Shown one piece after another: positions 1-6,195 of a DNA stretch of 10,381 nucleotides; the first letter of the stretch is position 1; each line of letters begins with the position of its first letter. The notes under the pieces are model-generated. The model did not search any database. It saw only the letters and a list, made by a program, of their open reading frames with translations, and was not told the origin of the DNA. Source of the DNA: Gammaproteobacteria bacterium (GTDB lineage: Bacteria > Pseudomonadota > Gammaproteobacteria > Xanthomonadales > Xanthomonadaceae); assembly GCA_012510865.1 (NCBI GenBank), contig JAAZHF010000337.1, positions 1 through 10,381 on the forward strand, read 5' to 3'. A program made the translations under genes and the position numbers.

Positions 1-508
1 GGTCACCATCATCACCGAGGAGGACGACGGCCGCGAACTGATCCTGGGCTATTTCGGCCCCGGCGAGTTCGTCGGCGAGATGGGCCTGTTCATCGAGTCG
101 GACATCCGCGAGGTGGTCCTGCGCACGCGGGTCCAGACCGAGCTGGCCGAGATCAGCTACGAGCGCCTCTACCAGCTGTTCGAGGGATCGCTGTCCGGGG
201 ACGCCACCCAGATCGTCTATGCGATCGGCGCCCAGCTTTCGCGCCGCCTGCTCGACACCAGCCGCAAGGCCGGACGCCTGGCCTTCCTCGACGTCACCGA
301 CCGCATCACGCGCACCCTGCACGACCTGACCCGCGAGCCCGAGGCGATGAGCCATCCGGACGGCACCCAGCTGCGGGTGTCGCGCCAGGAGCTGGCGCGG
401 CTGGTGGGCTGCTCGCGCGAGATGGCCGGGCGCGTGCTGAAGAAGCTGCAGGCCGACGGCAAGCTCCACGCCCGCGGCAAGACGATCGTGCTCTACGGCA
501 CCCGCTGA
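1..508 (+). CDS. clp: Clp, CRP-like global transcription regulator (5' end outside window)
   Basis: Partial gene: 168 codons are visible (frame starts at base 2), against about 230 in Xanthomonas Clp, so roughly the first 60 residues are missing. The visible part covers the end of the cyclic-nucleotide-binding beta barrel (GYFGPGEFVGEMGLF), the long dimerisation helix (QLSRRLLDTSRKAGRLAFLDVTDRI) and a winged helix-turn-helix (RVSRQELARLVGCSREMAGRVLKKL), ending in VLYGTR. In E. coli CRP the phosphate-binding pair after the GE(F)xGE motif is Arg-Ser; here it is Arg-Glu (IREVV). That change is typical of Clp, which is known to respond to cyclic di-GMP rather than cAMP and to control virulence, exopolysaccharide and extracellular enzyme genes. 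The stop is 5 nt before the acetyltransferase gene, so the two may share a transcript. The Clp assignment is strong. The ligand is inferred from the family. Confidence 0.95.
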   Translation, partial: VTIITEEDDGRELILGYFGPGEFVGEMGLFIESDIREVVLRTRVQTELAEISYERLYQLFEGSLSGDATQIVYAIGAQLSRRLLDTSRKAGRLAFLDVTDRITRTLHDLTREPEAMSHPDGTQLRVSRQELARLVGCSREMAGRVLKKLQADGKLHARGKTIVLYGTR

Positions 509-513
509 GCCGG

Positions 514-984
514 ATGCCCAGCGCGTTCGAGCCACGGGGCACCCTGCCGGACGCCGACCTGCGGAGCGCGTCGGAGATCGATGCCGACGACGTCGCCGCC
601 CTGCTGAGCGCGCTGGGCTATCCCTGCGACGCCGCCGACGCCGCCCGCCGCATCGCCACCATCACCGCCAACGACCGCCAGGCCCTGGTGGTGGCCCGCT
701 GCGGCGGCATGGTCTGCGGGCTGGTCGCGCTGGACTTCATGTACTACCTGCCGCTGGACACCACCACCTGCCGGATCACCGCCCTGGTGGTCTCGCCCGG
801 CGCCCAGGGCCGCGGCCTCGGCCGGCAGCTGCTGCGCGAGGCGGAACGCCGCGCGCGCGCCGCCGGCGCCGCCCGGATCGAACTGACCAGCGGCTCGCAG
901 CGCACCGAGGCCCACGCCTTCTACCGGGCCTGCGGCTTCGGCGACGGCACCCTGCGCTTCATCAAGCGCCTCGGCGAGGCCTGA
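514..984 (+). CDS. GNAT-family N-acetyltransferase
   Basis: A 156-residue protein with a single GNAT fold, predicted to be cytoplasmic. The acetyl-CoA pyrophosphate-binding loop of motif A is clear: beta strand ITALVVSP, then Q98-G-R-G101-L-G103 and the helix RQLLREAERRARAAG. Motif B follows as RIELTSGSQRTEAHAFYRACGF, with Tyr137 in the position of the usual general-acid tyrosine. It lacks the signatures that would separate RimI, aminoglycoside or other known acetyltransferases, so the substrate cannot be named. The ATG lies 5 nt after the clp stop with no good Shine-Dalgarno sequence, which suggests translational coupling to clp. The family call is secure; function beyond acetyl transfer is unknown. 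Confidence 0.88.
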   Translation: MPSAFEPRGTLPDADLRSASEIDADDVAALLSALGYPCDAADAARRIATITANDRQALVVARCGGMVCGLVALDFMYYLPLDTTTCRITALVVSPGAQGRGLGRQLLREAERRARAAGAARIELTSGSQRTEAHAFYRACGFGDGTLRFIKRLGEA

Positions 985-1043
985 AGCCGCCGCGCTGCGC
1001 TGGCCGCGATCGCCCCGCACCCGTACCCTGTCGATCCCCACCA

Positions 1044-1058
1044 GCGGGCGCTGCCCGC
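1044..1058. repeat. Short GC hairpin upstream of the TSUP gene
   Basis: A perfect 6-bp inverted repeat, GCGGGC / GCCCGC, with a 3-nt loop lies in the 89-nt gap between the acetyltransferase and the transporter, 15 nt before the transporter start. No T-run follows, so it is not a convincing intrinsic terminator. In DNA this GC-rich it may be chance. Confidence 0.3.
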
Positions 1059-1073
1059 GCCAGGCCACCGCGC

Positions 1074-1829
1074 ATGCCGGAACTGCTCGGGTCCCACTTC
1101 CTGGTCTTCGTCGCCATCGGCCTCTGCGCCCAGCTGGTCGACGGCGCGCTGGGCATGGCCTATGGCCGGGTGTCCGCAGCGGTGCTGCTGGCGCTGGGCA
1201 TGCCCCCGGCGGCGGTCAGCGCCAGCGTCCACACCGCCGAGGTGTTCACCACCGGCGTCTCCGGCGCCGCCCACGGCATGCTCGGGAACGTCGACCGCCG
1301 GCTGATGCTGCGGCTCGCGGTGCCGGGCGTGGCCGGAGGCGTCATCGGCGCCACCGTCCTGAGCCGGATCGACGGCGACGTGGTCAAGCCCTGGATCCAC
1401 GCCTACCTGTCCGTGCTTGCGCTGCTGATCCTGCTGCGTGCGACGGGCCGGCGGCTGCCGCGCGGCGAAGTGCGGCGCGTCGGGGCGCTGGGCTTCGCCT
1501 CCGGCCTGCTCGACGCCATCGGCGGCGGCTGCTGGGGGCCGATGGGGACCTCCACCCTGCTCGCTGGCGTCGGCGAGGCGCGCACCAGCATCGGATCGGT
1601 GAGAGCCGCGGAGTCCGCGGTGACGATCGCGATCTCGCTCACCTTCCTGCTCTCGATCGGGATCGACCACTGGCGCGTGGTCGCCGGCCTGCTGCTGGGC
1701 GGCGTCATCGCCGCGCCGCTGGCGGCGCTGCTGGTGCGGCACGTGCGCGAGCGCGCGGTGCTGTTCGCCGTCGGCGCCCTGGTGCTCGCGATCTCGTGCT
1801 TCCAGATCTACCGCACGCTCGCCGGCTGA
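1074..1829 (+). CDS. TSUP (TauE/SafE) family membrane transporter
   Basis: A 251-residue, almost wholly hydrophobic inner-membrane protein with about eight predicted helices. It shows the two-fold internal repeat of the TauE/SafE family (PF01925): GLCAQLVDGALGMAYG at about 16-31 and GFASGLLDAIGGGCWGP at about 140-156, each opening one half. Family members move sulfite, sulfonates, thiosulfate or related small anions, but the substrate here cannot be read from the sequence. The charged loop RATGRRLPRGEVRRV (122-136) joins the halves. It lies 89 nt after the acetyltransferase, without a strong ribosome site. Its last 22 nt overlap the end of the HAD phosphatase gene on the other strand. No sulfur-metabolism genes flank it in the window. 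Confidence 0.88.
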   Translation: MPELLGSHFLVFVAIGLCAQLVDGALGMAYGRVSAAVLLALGMPPAAVSASVHTAEVFTTGVSGAAHGMLGNVDRRLMLRLAVPGVAGGVIGATVLSRIDGDVVKPWIHAYLSVLALLILLRATGRRLPRGEVRRVGALGFASGLLDAIGGGCWGPMGTSTLLAGVGEARTSIGSVRAAESAVTIAISLTFLLSIGIDHWRVVAGLLLGGVIAAPLAALLVRHVRERAVLFAVGALVLAISCFQIYRTLAG

Positions 1830-2623
1830 GCGCGGTCGGCGGGGAGCGGCGCGCCTCCCGCATAGGTGCCGGCGGCCACGGCCTCGCCCGCCCGCCCGGG
1901 ACAGCCCCAGTTGAGCACCGGCGTGCCCGGCGGCAGCTCCCGCCTGAAGCGCGCGACCGCGCGCGCCTTCGGGTTCACCACCACCGGCGAACGCGCCGCG
2001 CGCAACAGCGGAAGGTCGGCGCTGGAGTCGGAGTAGGCGGCGTCGATGTCGCCCCAGCCGAGCTCGCGCAGCATGCGCATCTTCTCTTCGTTGTGGCAGT
2101 GGCGCGCGGCCACCACGGCGCCGAAGCGCGGCCCGGCGAGGGTGCCGACCACCGGCACGTCGTCGTGGGCCACGAAGGCGAGGATCGCGCGCGCCAGCTC
2201 GGGCGGCGCCCCGGTGGCCACCACCACGCGGTCGCCGCGCTCGCGGTGGCGATGGAAGGCCTCCAGCGCCACCGGCAGCAGGCGCGCGCGGATCCGACCG
2301 GCGTGGCCCGCGACGTAGGCGTCGATCAGCGCATCCAGTTCGCGCACGCGATGCAGGCCCACCGTGCCGGCCCAGACGAAGCCCGAGATCCCGAGCCGGC
2401 GCGTCGGCAGGAAGGCCACCATCGGCCCGAACACCGGCGCCAGCAGCAGCGCGAGGACCCGTCGCCACCAGCTGCGCTTGATCAGCCACGCGAACAGGTG
2501 GCTGCCGGAGTCGCCGTCGTAGAGCGTGTGGTCGAAGTCGAACACGACCAGCGGCGCGTCGCCGCGCGGGCCGGCGCCCGGCGGGCGCACCGCCGGCGGC
2601 GGACCGAGCGGCGCGCCGCTCAC
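1808..2623 (-). CDS. HAD-IB family phosphatase (SerB-like), last gene of trp operon
   Basis: 271 residues from a GTG start that overlaps the trpC stop by 4 nt (GTGA). The reading frame stays open far upstream into trpC, but the first convincing motif begins at residue 25, so GTG at 2623 is the natural start. All four HAD motifs are visible: motif [12 protein letters not shown] with Asp29 (nucleophile) and Asp31; motif II VVVATG with Thr137; motif III Lys181 in NEEKMRML; motif [12 protein letters not shown] with Asp199 and Asp203. The GDSGSHLF stretch and the helical cap (about 45-125) match the HAD-IB hydrolases related to phosphoserine phosphatase. The substrate is unknown. Position suggests co-expression with tryptophan synthesis, but none of the known tryptophan steps needs a phosphatase. 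Its tail overlaps the convergent transporter gene by 22 nt. Confidence 0.87.
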   Translation of the reverse strand: MSGAPLGPPPAVRPPGAGPRGDAPLVVFDFDHTLYDGDSGSHLFAWLIKRSWWRRVLALLLAPVFGPMVAFLPTRRLGISGFVWAGTVGLHRVRELDALIDAYVAGHAGRIRARLLPVALEAFHRHRERGDRVVVATGAPPELARAILAFVAHDDVPVVGTLAGPRFGAVVAARHCHNEEKMRMLRELGWGDIDAAYSDSSADLPLLRAARSPVVVNPKARAVARFRRELPPGTPVLNWGCPGRAGEAVAAGTYAGGAPLPADRAQPASVR

Positions 2624-3435
2624 GTACCGAACATCCCGCGCAGCGCGGCGCCCGGGTCGTCGGCGCGCATGAAGGCCTCGCCGACCAGGAAGGCGTCGAT
2701 CCCGGCGCCGCGCAGCAGCGCGACGTCGGCGGCGGTCATCACCCCGCTCTCGGTCACCAGTCGGCGGCCGTGCGGCGCCCTCGCCTTGAGCTGCAGCGTC
2801 GTCTCCAACGAGACCTCGAAGGTCCGCAGGTCGCGGTTGTTGACCCCAAGCAGGGGCATGCGGCCCGCGACCGCCGCCAGCCGCAGCGCACGCTCGAACT
2901 CTCCGGCATCGTGCACTTCGGCCAGCACGTCCATGCCCAGCTCCAGCGCCTGCGCCGAAAGGTCGTGCAGCAGCCCGTCGTCCAGCCCGGCGAGGATCAG
3001 CAGCACGCAGTCCGCGCCGAGCACCCGGGCCTCGTCGACCTGGTAGGCGTCGACGATGAAATCCTTCCGCAGCACCGGCAGCGTGCACGCCGCCCGCGCC
3101 CGGCGGAGGTAGGCGTCGGAACCCTGGAAGAAGTCGACGTCGGTGAGCACCGAGAGGCAGGCCGCACCGCCGGCCTCGTAGCTGCGCGCGATGGCGGCGG
3201 GGTCGAAGTCGGCGCGGATGACGCCCTTCGACGGGCTGGCCTTCTTCACCTCGGCGATCACCGCGGCGTGCCCGGCGGCGATCTTCGCCTCGAGCGCCGA
3301 AGCGAAGCCGCGCGGCGCAGGGGCATCGGCCAGCAGCGCCCGCAGCCCGGCGCGCGGCAGCCTCCGGCTGCGCTCCGCGACCTCCTCGACCTTGCGCGCG
3401 AGGATCCGCGCCAGCACGTCGGGCGCCGCGCTCAT
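2620..3435 (-). CDS. trpC: Indole-3-glycerol-phosphate synthase
   Basis: A 271-residue (beta/alpha)8 barrel of normal length for a monofunctional TrpC, with no fused TrpF domain. It closes the ring of 1-(2-carboxyphenylamino)-1-deoxyribulose 5-phosphate to give indole-3-glycerol phosphate in the cytoplasm. Active-site signatures are intact: [11 protein letters not shown] (Glu62, Lys64), LRKDFI (Lys124), LAEVH (Glu173), GVNNRDL (Asn199/200), TESG (Ser230) and the phosphate-binding FLVGEAFM. The ATG overlaps the trpD stop by 4 nt (ATGA), and its own stop overlaps the GTG of the HAD gene, so all three are probably translated from one message. Nothing suggests loss of function. Confidence 0.97.
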   Translation of the reverse strand: MSAAPDVLARILARKVEEVAERSRRLPRAGLRALLADAPAPRGFASALEAKIAAGHAAVIAEVKKASPSKGVIRADFDPAAIARSYEAGGAACLSVLTDVDFFQGSDAYLRRARAACTLPVLRKDFIVDAYQVDEARVLGADCVLLILAGLDDGLLHDLSAQALELGMDVLAEVHDAGEFERALRLAAVAGRMPLLGVNNRDLRTFEVSLETTLQLKARAPHGRRLVTESGVMTAADVALLRGAGIDAFLVGEAFMRADDPGAALRGMFGT

Positions 3436-4478
3436 GCCGTGCCCCCCACCCCGGCAAGCGCGCGCGTGGCGGCCACGAACGCGTCCAGCCGCGCGCGCGC
3501 GGCCCCGGAGGCGATCGTTGCGCGCGCCAGCTCCACGCCGCCGGCGATCGAGTCCGCGACGCCGGCGACGTACAGCGCGGCGCCTGCGTTGAGCGCAACG
3601 ATCCGGCCCGGCAGGCCCTCGGCGTCGCCGATCGCCTCCAGCACCATCGCCTTCGACTCCGCGGCGCTTTCCACCCTCAGGTTGCGGCTGGCCGCCATCG
3701 GTATGCCGAAGTCCTCCGGGTGGACCTCGTACTCGCGCACCTGCCCGTCACGCAGCTCGCCGACCAGGGTGCCGGCGCCGAGCGAGATCTCGTCCATGCC
3801 GTCCCGGCCCCAGACCACCAGCGCGCGCTCGGCGCCCAGCTCCTGCAGCACGCGCACCTGGATGCCGACCAGGTCCGGGTGGAACACGCCCATCAGGATC
3901 GCCGGGGCGCCGGCCGGATTGGTCAGCGGACCGAGGATGTTGAACAGCGTGCGCACGCCCATCTCGCGGCGCACCGGGGCCACCACCTTCATCGCCGGGT
4001 GGTAGGCCGGCGCGTACATGAAGCCGATGCCGGTGCGGGCGATGGATTCCGCCACCGCCTCCGGCGCCAGCTCGATCGCCGCGCCCAGCGCCTCGTAGGC
4101 GTCGGCGCTGCCCGAGGTCGAGGACACGCTGCGCCCGCCGTGCTTGGCGACGCGGCCGCCGGCGGCGGCGATCACGAAGCTCGAGGCGGTGGAGATGTTG
4201 AAGGTGTTGGCGCCGTCGCCGCCGGTGCCGACGATGTCGACCAGGTGCGTGCGGTCCGCGACCTCGACCTTCCTCGCCAGCTCGCGCATGGCCCGGGCGG
4301 CGCCGGTGATCTCGCCCACGGTCTCCTTCTTCACCCGCAGGCCGATCATGATCGCCGCGGTCATCTGCGGGGACACCTCGCCGCGCATCACCTGGCGCAT
4401 GAGGTCAAACATCTCGTCCTCGAAGATCTCGCGGTGTTCGATGGTGCGCTGGAGGGCTTCCTGGGGCGTGATGGGCAT
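3432..4478 (-). CDS. trpD: Anthranilate phosphoribosyltransferase
   Basis: 348 residues, the usual length of a free-standing TrpD. It joins anthranilate to phosphoribosyl pyrophosphate to give phosphoribosyl anthranilate. Visible motifs are the PRPP-binding glycine loop GTGGDG (84-89), NIST (94-97), [15 protein letters not shown] (112-126), NILGPLTNP (180-188) and the metal-binding Asp229-Glu230 pair (MDEIS). The start at 4478 follows trpG by 70 nt and lacks a recognisable Shine-Dalgarno sequence. The stop overlaps trpC by 4 nt. Unlike the enterobacterial protein it is not fused to the TrpG amidotransferase, which is a separate gene just upstream. Confidence 0.97.
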   Translation of the reverse strand: MPITPQEALQRTIEHREIFEDEMFDLMRQVMRGEVSPQMTAAIMIGLRVKKETVGEITGAARAMRELARKVEVADRTHLVDIVGTGGDGANTFNISTASSFVIAAAGGRVAKHGGRSVSSTSGSADAYEALGAAIELAPEAVAESIARTGIGFMYAPAYHPAMKVVAPVRREMGVRTLFNILGPLTNPAGAPAILMGVFHPDLVGIQVRVLQELGAERALVVWGRDGMDEISLGAGTLVGELRDGQVREYEVHPEDFGIPMAASRNLRVESAAESKAMVLEAIGDAEGLPGRIVALNAGAALYVAGVADSIAGGVELARATIASGAARARLDAFVAATRALAGVGGTA

Positions 4479-4548
4479 GGTCGGGGAAGGGGCTCTGTCG
4501 ATGGGAGGCGGCGGCGCCGGGCAGCCGTCGGCGGCGGCGGCGGGCGGC

Positions 4549-5127
4549 TCAGGCGTCGAGGAAGTTCTTCAGCAGCGCGTGCCCGTGCTGGCTGAGGATG
4601 GACTCGGGGTGGAACTGCACGCCCTGGACCGGGTGCGTGCGGTGGCGCAGGCCCATGATCTCCTCGCGGCTGCCGTCGTCGTTCTCGGTCCAGGCCGTCA
4701 CTTCGAGGCAGTCCGGCAGGCTCGCCTGCTCCACCACCAGGGAATGGTAGCGCGTGGCCTCGAAGCCGTCCGGCAGCGCGTTGAACACACCGTTCCCGCC
4801 GTGCCGGATCGGCGAGGTCTTGCCATGCATGATCCGCCCGGCGCGCACCACCCGCCCGCCGTAGGCCTGGCCGATGGCCTGGTGCCCGAGGCAGACGCCG
4901 AGGATGGGCGTGGTCGGCCCCAGGCGCTCGATCACCTCGAGCGACACGCCGGCCTCGTTGGGCGTGCACGGCCCGGGCGAGATCACGATGTGGCTTGGCG
5001 CGCGGCGCGCGATCGCGTCGACGTCGATGGCATCGTTGCGCACCACCTCCACCTCCGCGCCCAGGACCTGCAGGTACTGCACGAGGTTGAAGGTGAAGCT
5101 GTCGTAGTTGTCGATCATCAGGAGCAT
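4549..5127 (-). CDS. trpG: Anthranilate synthase glutamine amidotransferase subunit (component II)
   Basis: A class I glutamine amidotransferase of 192 residues that would supply ammonia to TrpE for anthranilate synthesis. The triad is complete: Cys79 in GVCLGHQ, His173 and Glu175 in QFHPES. The oxyanion motif SPGPCTP (50-56) and the N-terminal [19 protein letters not shown] are typical. I chose the ATG at 5127 because family members begin right at this MxLxIDNYDSF strand. An in-frame ATG at 5178 would add 17 residues rich in Ala, Thr and Arg with no family counterpart. trpE is not in the window, so the large subunit must be encoded elsewhere. The protein could also serve aminodeoxychorismate synthase as PabA, as dual-use TrpG proteins do, but linkage to trpD and trpC favours tryptophan. 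Confidence 0.94.
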   Translation of the reverse strand: MLLMIDNYDSFTFNLVQYLQVLGAEVEVVRNDAIDVDAIARRAPSHIVISPGPCTPNEAGVSLEVIERLGPTTPILGVCLGHQAIGQAYGGRVVRAGRIMHGKTSPIRHGGNGVFNALPDGFEATRYHSLVVEQASLPDCLEVTAWTENDDGSREEIMGLRHRTHPVQGVQFHPESILSQHGHALLKNFLDA

Positions 5128-5192
5128 GTGGCGCGCCGGTCCCGTTCGTGCCGCAGTGGCGGCCGGATAGGTTCGCATGCCCGCGCGCGCCC

Positions 5193-5244
5193 GGCGAGCC
5201 GGCGCCGCCGTGCATGGATCACCGCCGGGTCACGCCGGCTCGCC
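5193..5244. repeat. Perfect 12-bp inverted repeat in the trpG-chaB divergent region
   Basis: GGCGAGCCGGCG at 5193-5204 is exactly complementary to CGCCGGCTCGCC at 5233-5244, with a 28-nt spacer. An 8-bp palindrome, GCCTAGGC, follows at 5242-5249. The repeat sits 20 nt before the chaB ribosome site and 65 nt before the chosen trpG start, in the only gap between these two divergent operons. It could be a hairpin in either 5' leader or an operator. No T-run follows it on either strand, and no Trp-rich leader peptide is visible. Confidence 0.55.
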
Positions 5245-5264
5245 TAGGCTCGTTGCGCTCGCCG

Positions 5265-5273
5265 AAGGAGGAG
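5265..5273 (+). promoter_or_regulatory. Strong Shine-Dalgarno site of chaB
   Basis: AAGGAGGAG, with its GGAGG core ending 7 nt before the ATG at 5279, is the best ribosome-binding site in the window. It rules out the longer in-frame start at 5177 and fixes the chaB N-terminus at MPYS. Confidence 0.85.
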
Positions 5274-5278
5274 CCGCC

Positions 5279-5506
5279 ATGCCGTATTCCCGACTCAGCG
5301 ACCTGCCGGAGTCCGTGCGCGACAACGTGCCCAGGCACGCGCAGGAGATCTACAAGGAAGCCTTCAACGCCGCCTGGGAGCAGTACGCCGACGCCGAAGA
5401 CCGTCGCGGCGACGCCTCCCGCGAGGAAACCGCCCACCGCGTCGCCTGGTCGGCGGTCAAGGAGAAGTACGCCAAGGGCGACGACGGCACGTGGCACGCA
5501 AAGTAG
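5279..5506 (+). CDS. chaB: ChaB family protein
   Basis: 75 residues, nearly the same length as E. coli ChaB (76) and alike along its whole length: MPYxxxSDLPESV, HAQEIYKEAFNAAWEQY, EDRRGDASREETAHRVAW and EYAKGDDxxWH-type blocks are all present. ChaB is a small soluble protein, historically called a regulator of the ChaA cation/proton antiporter; its biochemical role is poorly defined. It opens the oxidase operon after the only gap on this strand, and its last 16 nt overlap the start of the subunit II gene in another frame, so the pair is probably translationally coupled. No chaA is present in the window. The family call is very secure; its role in an oxidase operon is unknown. Confidence 0.95.
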   Translation: MPYSRLSDLPESVRDNVPRHAQEIYKEAFNAAWEQYADAEDRRGDASREETAHRVAWSAVKEKYAKGDDGTWHAK

Positions 5507-6195
5507 GCGCGGCCGCGGCGCTGGCCGCGCTGCTCGCCGGCTGTGCCGGTCCCCAGTCCGCGCTCGATCCCGCCGGTCCCGCCGCCGAGGCGATCGCCGG
5601 CATCTGGTGGGCGATGTTCTGGGGGGCGATGGCGGCCTGGCTGCTGGTGATGGGCCTGGTGTCCTGGGCGCTCTACCGCGGCCGGAACACGCGCGCCCTC
5701 GCCCGGCCCGGGCGGCTGATCGTCGGCGGGGGGCTCGTGCTGCCCCCGCTGCTGCTTGCCGGCCTGCTGGTGTACGGCTCGGTCTCGAGCGCGCGCATCA
5801 CCGGCCTGGGCGCCGGGGTGGACGCGCGCGTCGACGTCGTCGCCGAACGCTGGCGCTGGCGCTTCCGCTACCTCGACGACGATGGCCGGGCGGTCGCCGA
5901 GTCCTTCGACGTGCTGTCGCTGCCGCGCGGGCGCATGGTCGAGTTCCGGATCACCGGCACCGACGTCATCCATTCGTTCTGGATCCCGCGCCTGGGGGGC
6001 AAGGTCGACGCCATCCCGGGCCGGGTCAACCGGCTGCGCCTGCGCGCCGACGGCGACGGCCGCATCCGCGGCCAGTGCGCCGAGTATTGCGGCACCGGCC
6101 ACGCGGTGATGGCCTTCGAGGTGCTCGTCCACGACGATGCCGGGCACGCCGCCTGGCTGGCACGGCATCCCGTCCGGGAAGGGAGCCCGCCTTGA
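5491..6195 (+). CDS. ctaC: Cytochrome c oxidase subunit II, lipoprotein, CuA-containing
   Basis: 234 residues from a GTG start inside the end of chaB. The start is supported by a complete lipoprotein signal: Arg3-Lys4, a hydrophobic run, and the lipobox LLAG-Cys18. Two membrane helices follow (about 38-60 and 76-97), then the periplasmic cupredoxin domain. All CuA ligands are present: His161 (TDVIHSFWIP), Cys196, Glu198, Cys200, His204 and Met207 in GQCAEYCGTGHAVM. The aromatic electron-entry strand is WRWRFRY (121-127). The intact CuA site argues for cytochrome c rather than quinol as donor. There is no C-terminal cytochrome c domain. The second helix lacks the usual E-x-x-W-T motif; the position of the K-channel entry Glu is Val78 or Gly79. 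The stop overlaps the next gene's TTG start. Confidence 0.95.
   Translation: MARKVGAAAALAALLAGCAGPQSALDPAGPAAEAIAGIWWAMFWGAMAAWLLVMGLVSWALYRGRNTRALARPGRLIVGGGLVLPPLLLAGLLVYGSVSSARITGLGAGVDARVDVVAERWRWRFRYLDDDGRAVAESFDVLSLPRGRMVEFRITGTDVIHSFWIPRLGGKVDAIPGRVNRLRLRADGDGRIRGQCAEYCGTGHAVMAFEVLVHDDAGHAAWLARHPVREGSPP
6179..6185 (+). promoter_or_regulatory. Shine-Dalgarno site deciding the TTG start of the oxidase fusion gene
   Basis: AAGGGAG lies 6 nt before the TTG at 6192. No ATG or GTG occurs between the subunit II stop and the first helix in this frame, so this site supports a TTG start (TTGA overlap). Confidence 0.7.

Noticed and set aside
921..2489. Long - strand frame of 522 codons across the transporter and HAD genes, and similar long frames opposite trpC, trpD and the oxidase genes
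   Set aside because: Shadow frames created by high GC content. They are rich in Arg, Ala, Gly and Pro, without motifs, and overlie well-recognised genes.
1808..3598. A 596-codon - strand frame containing the HAD protein plus a long N-terminal extension
   Set aside because: The extension is the wrong-frame reading of trpC and the end of trpD. The GTG overlapping the trpC stop is the sensible start.
4479..4548. GGC-repeat-rich gap between trpG and trpD as a repeat element
   Set aside because: The triplet run is short and of a kind expected in DNA of this composition. It holds no gene and shows no clear stem.
5128..5278. Trp attenuator or leader peptide upstream of trpG
   Set aside because: No short reading frame with clustered Trp codons, no competing hairpins ending in a T-run, and no TrpR-like operator were seen.
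5177..5278. N-terminal extension of ChaB from an ATG at 5177
   Set aside because: The strong Shine-Dalgarno site and full-length match to E. coli ChaB place the start at 5279. The extension would also run through the inverted repeat.
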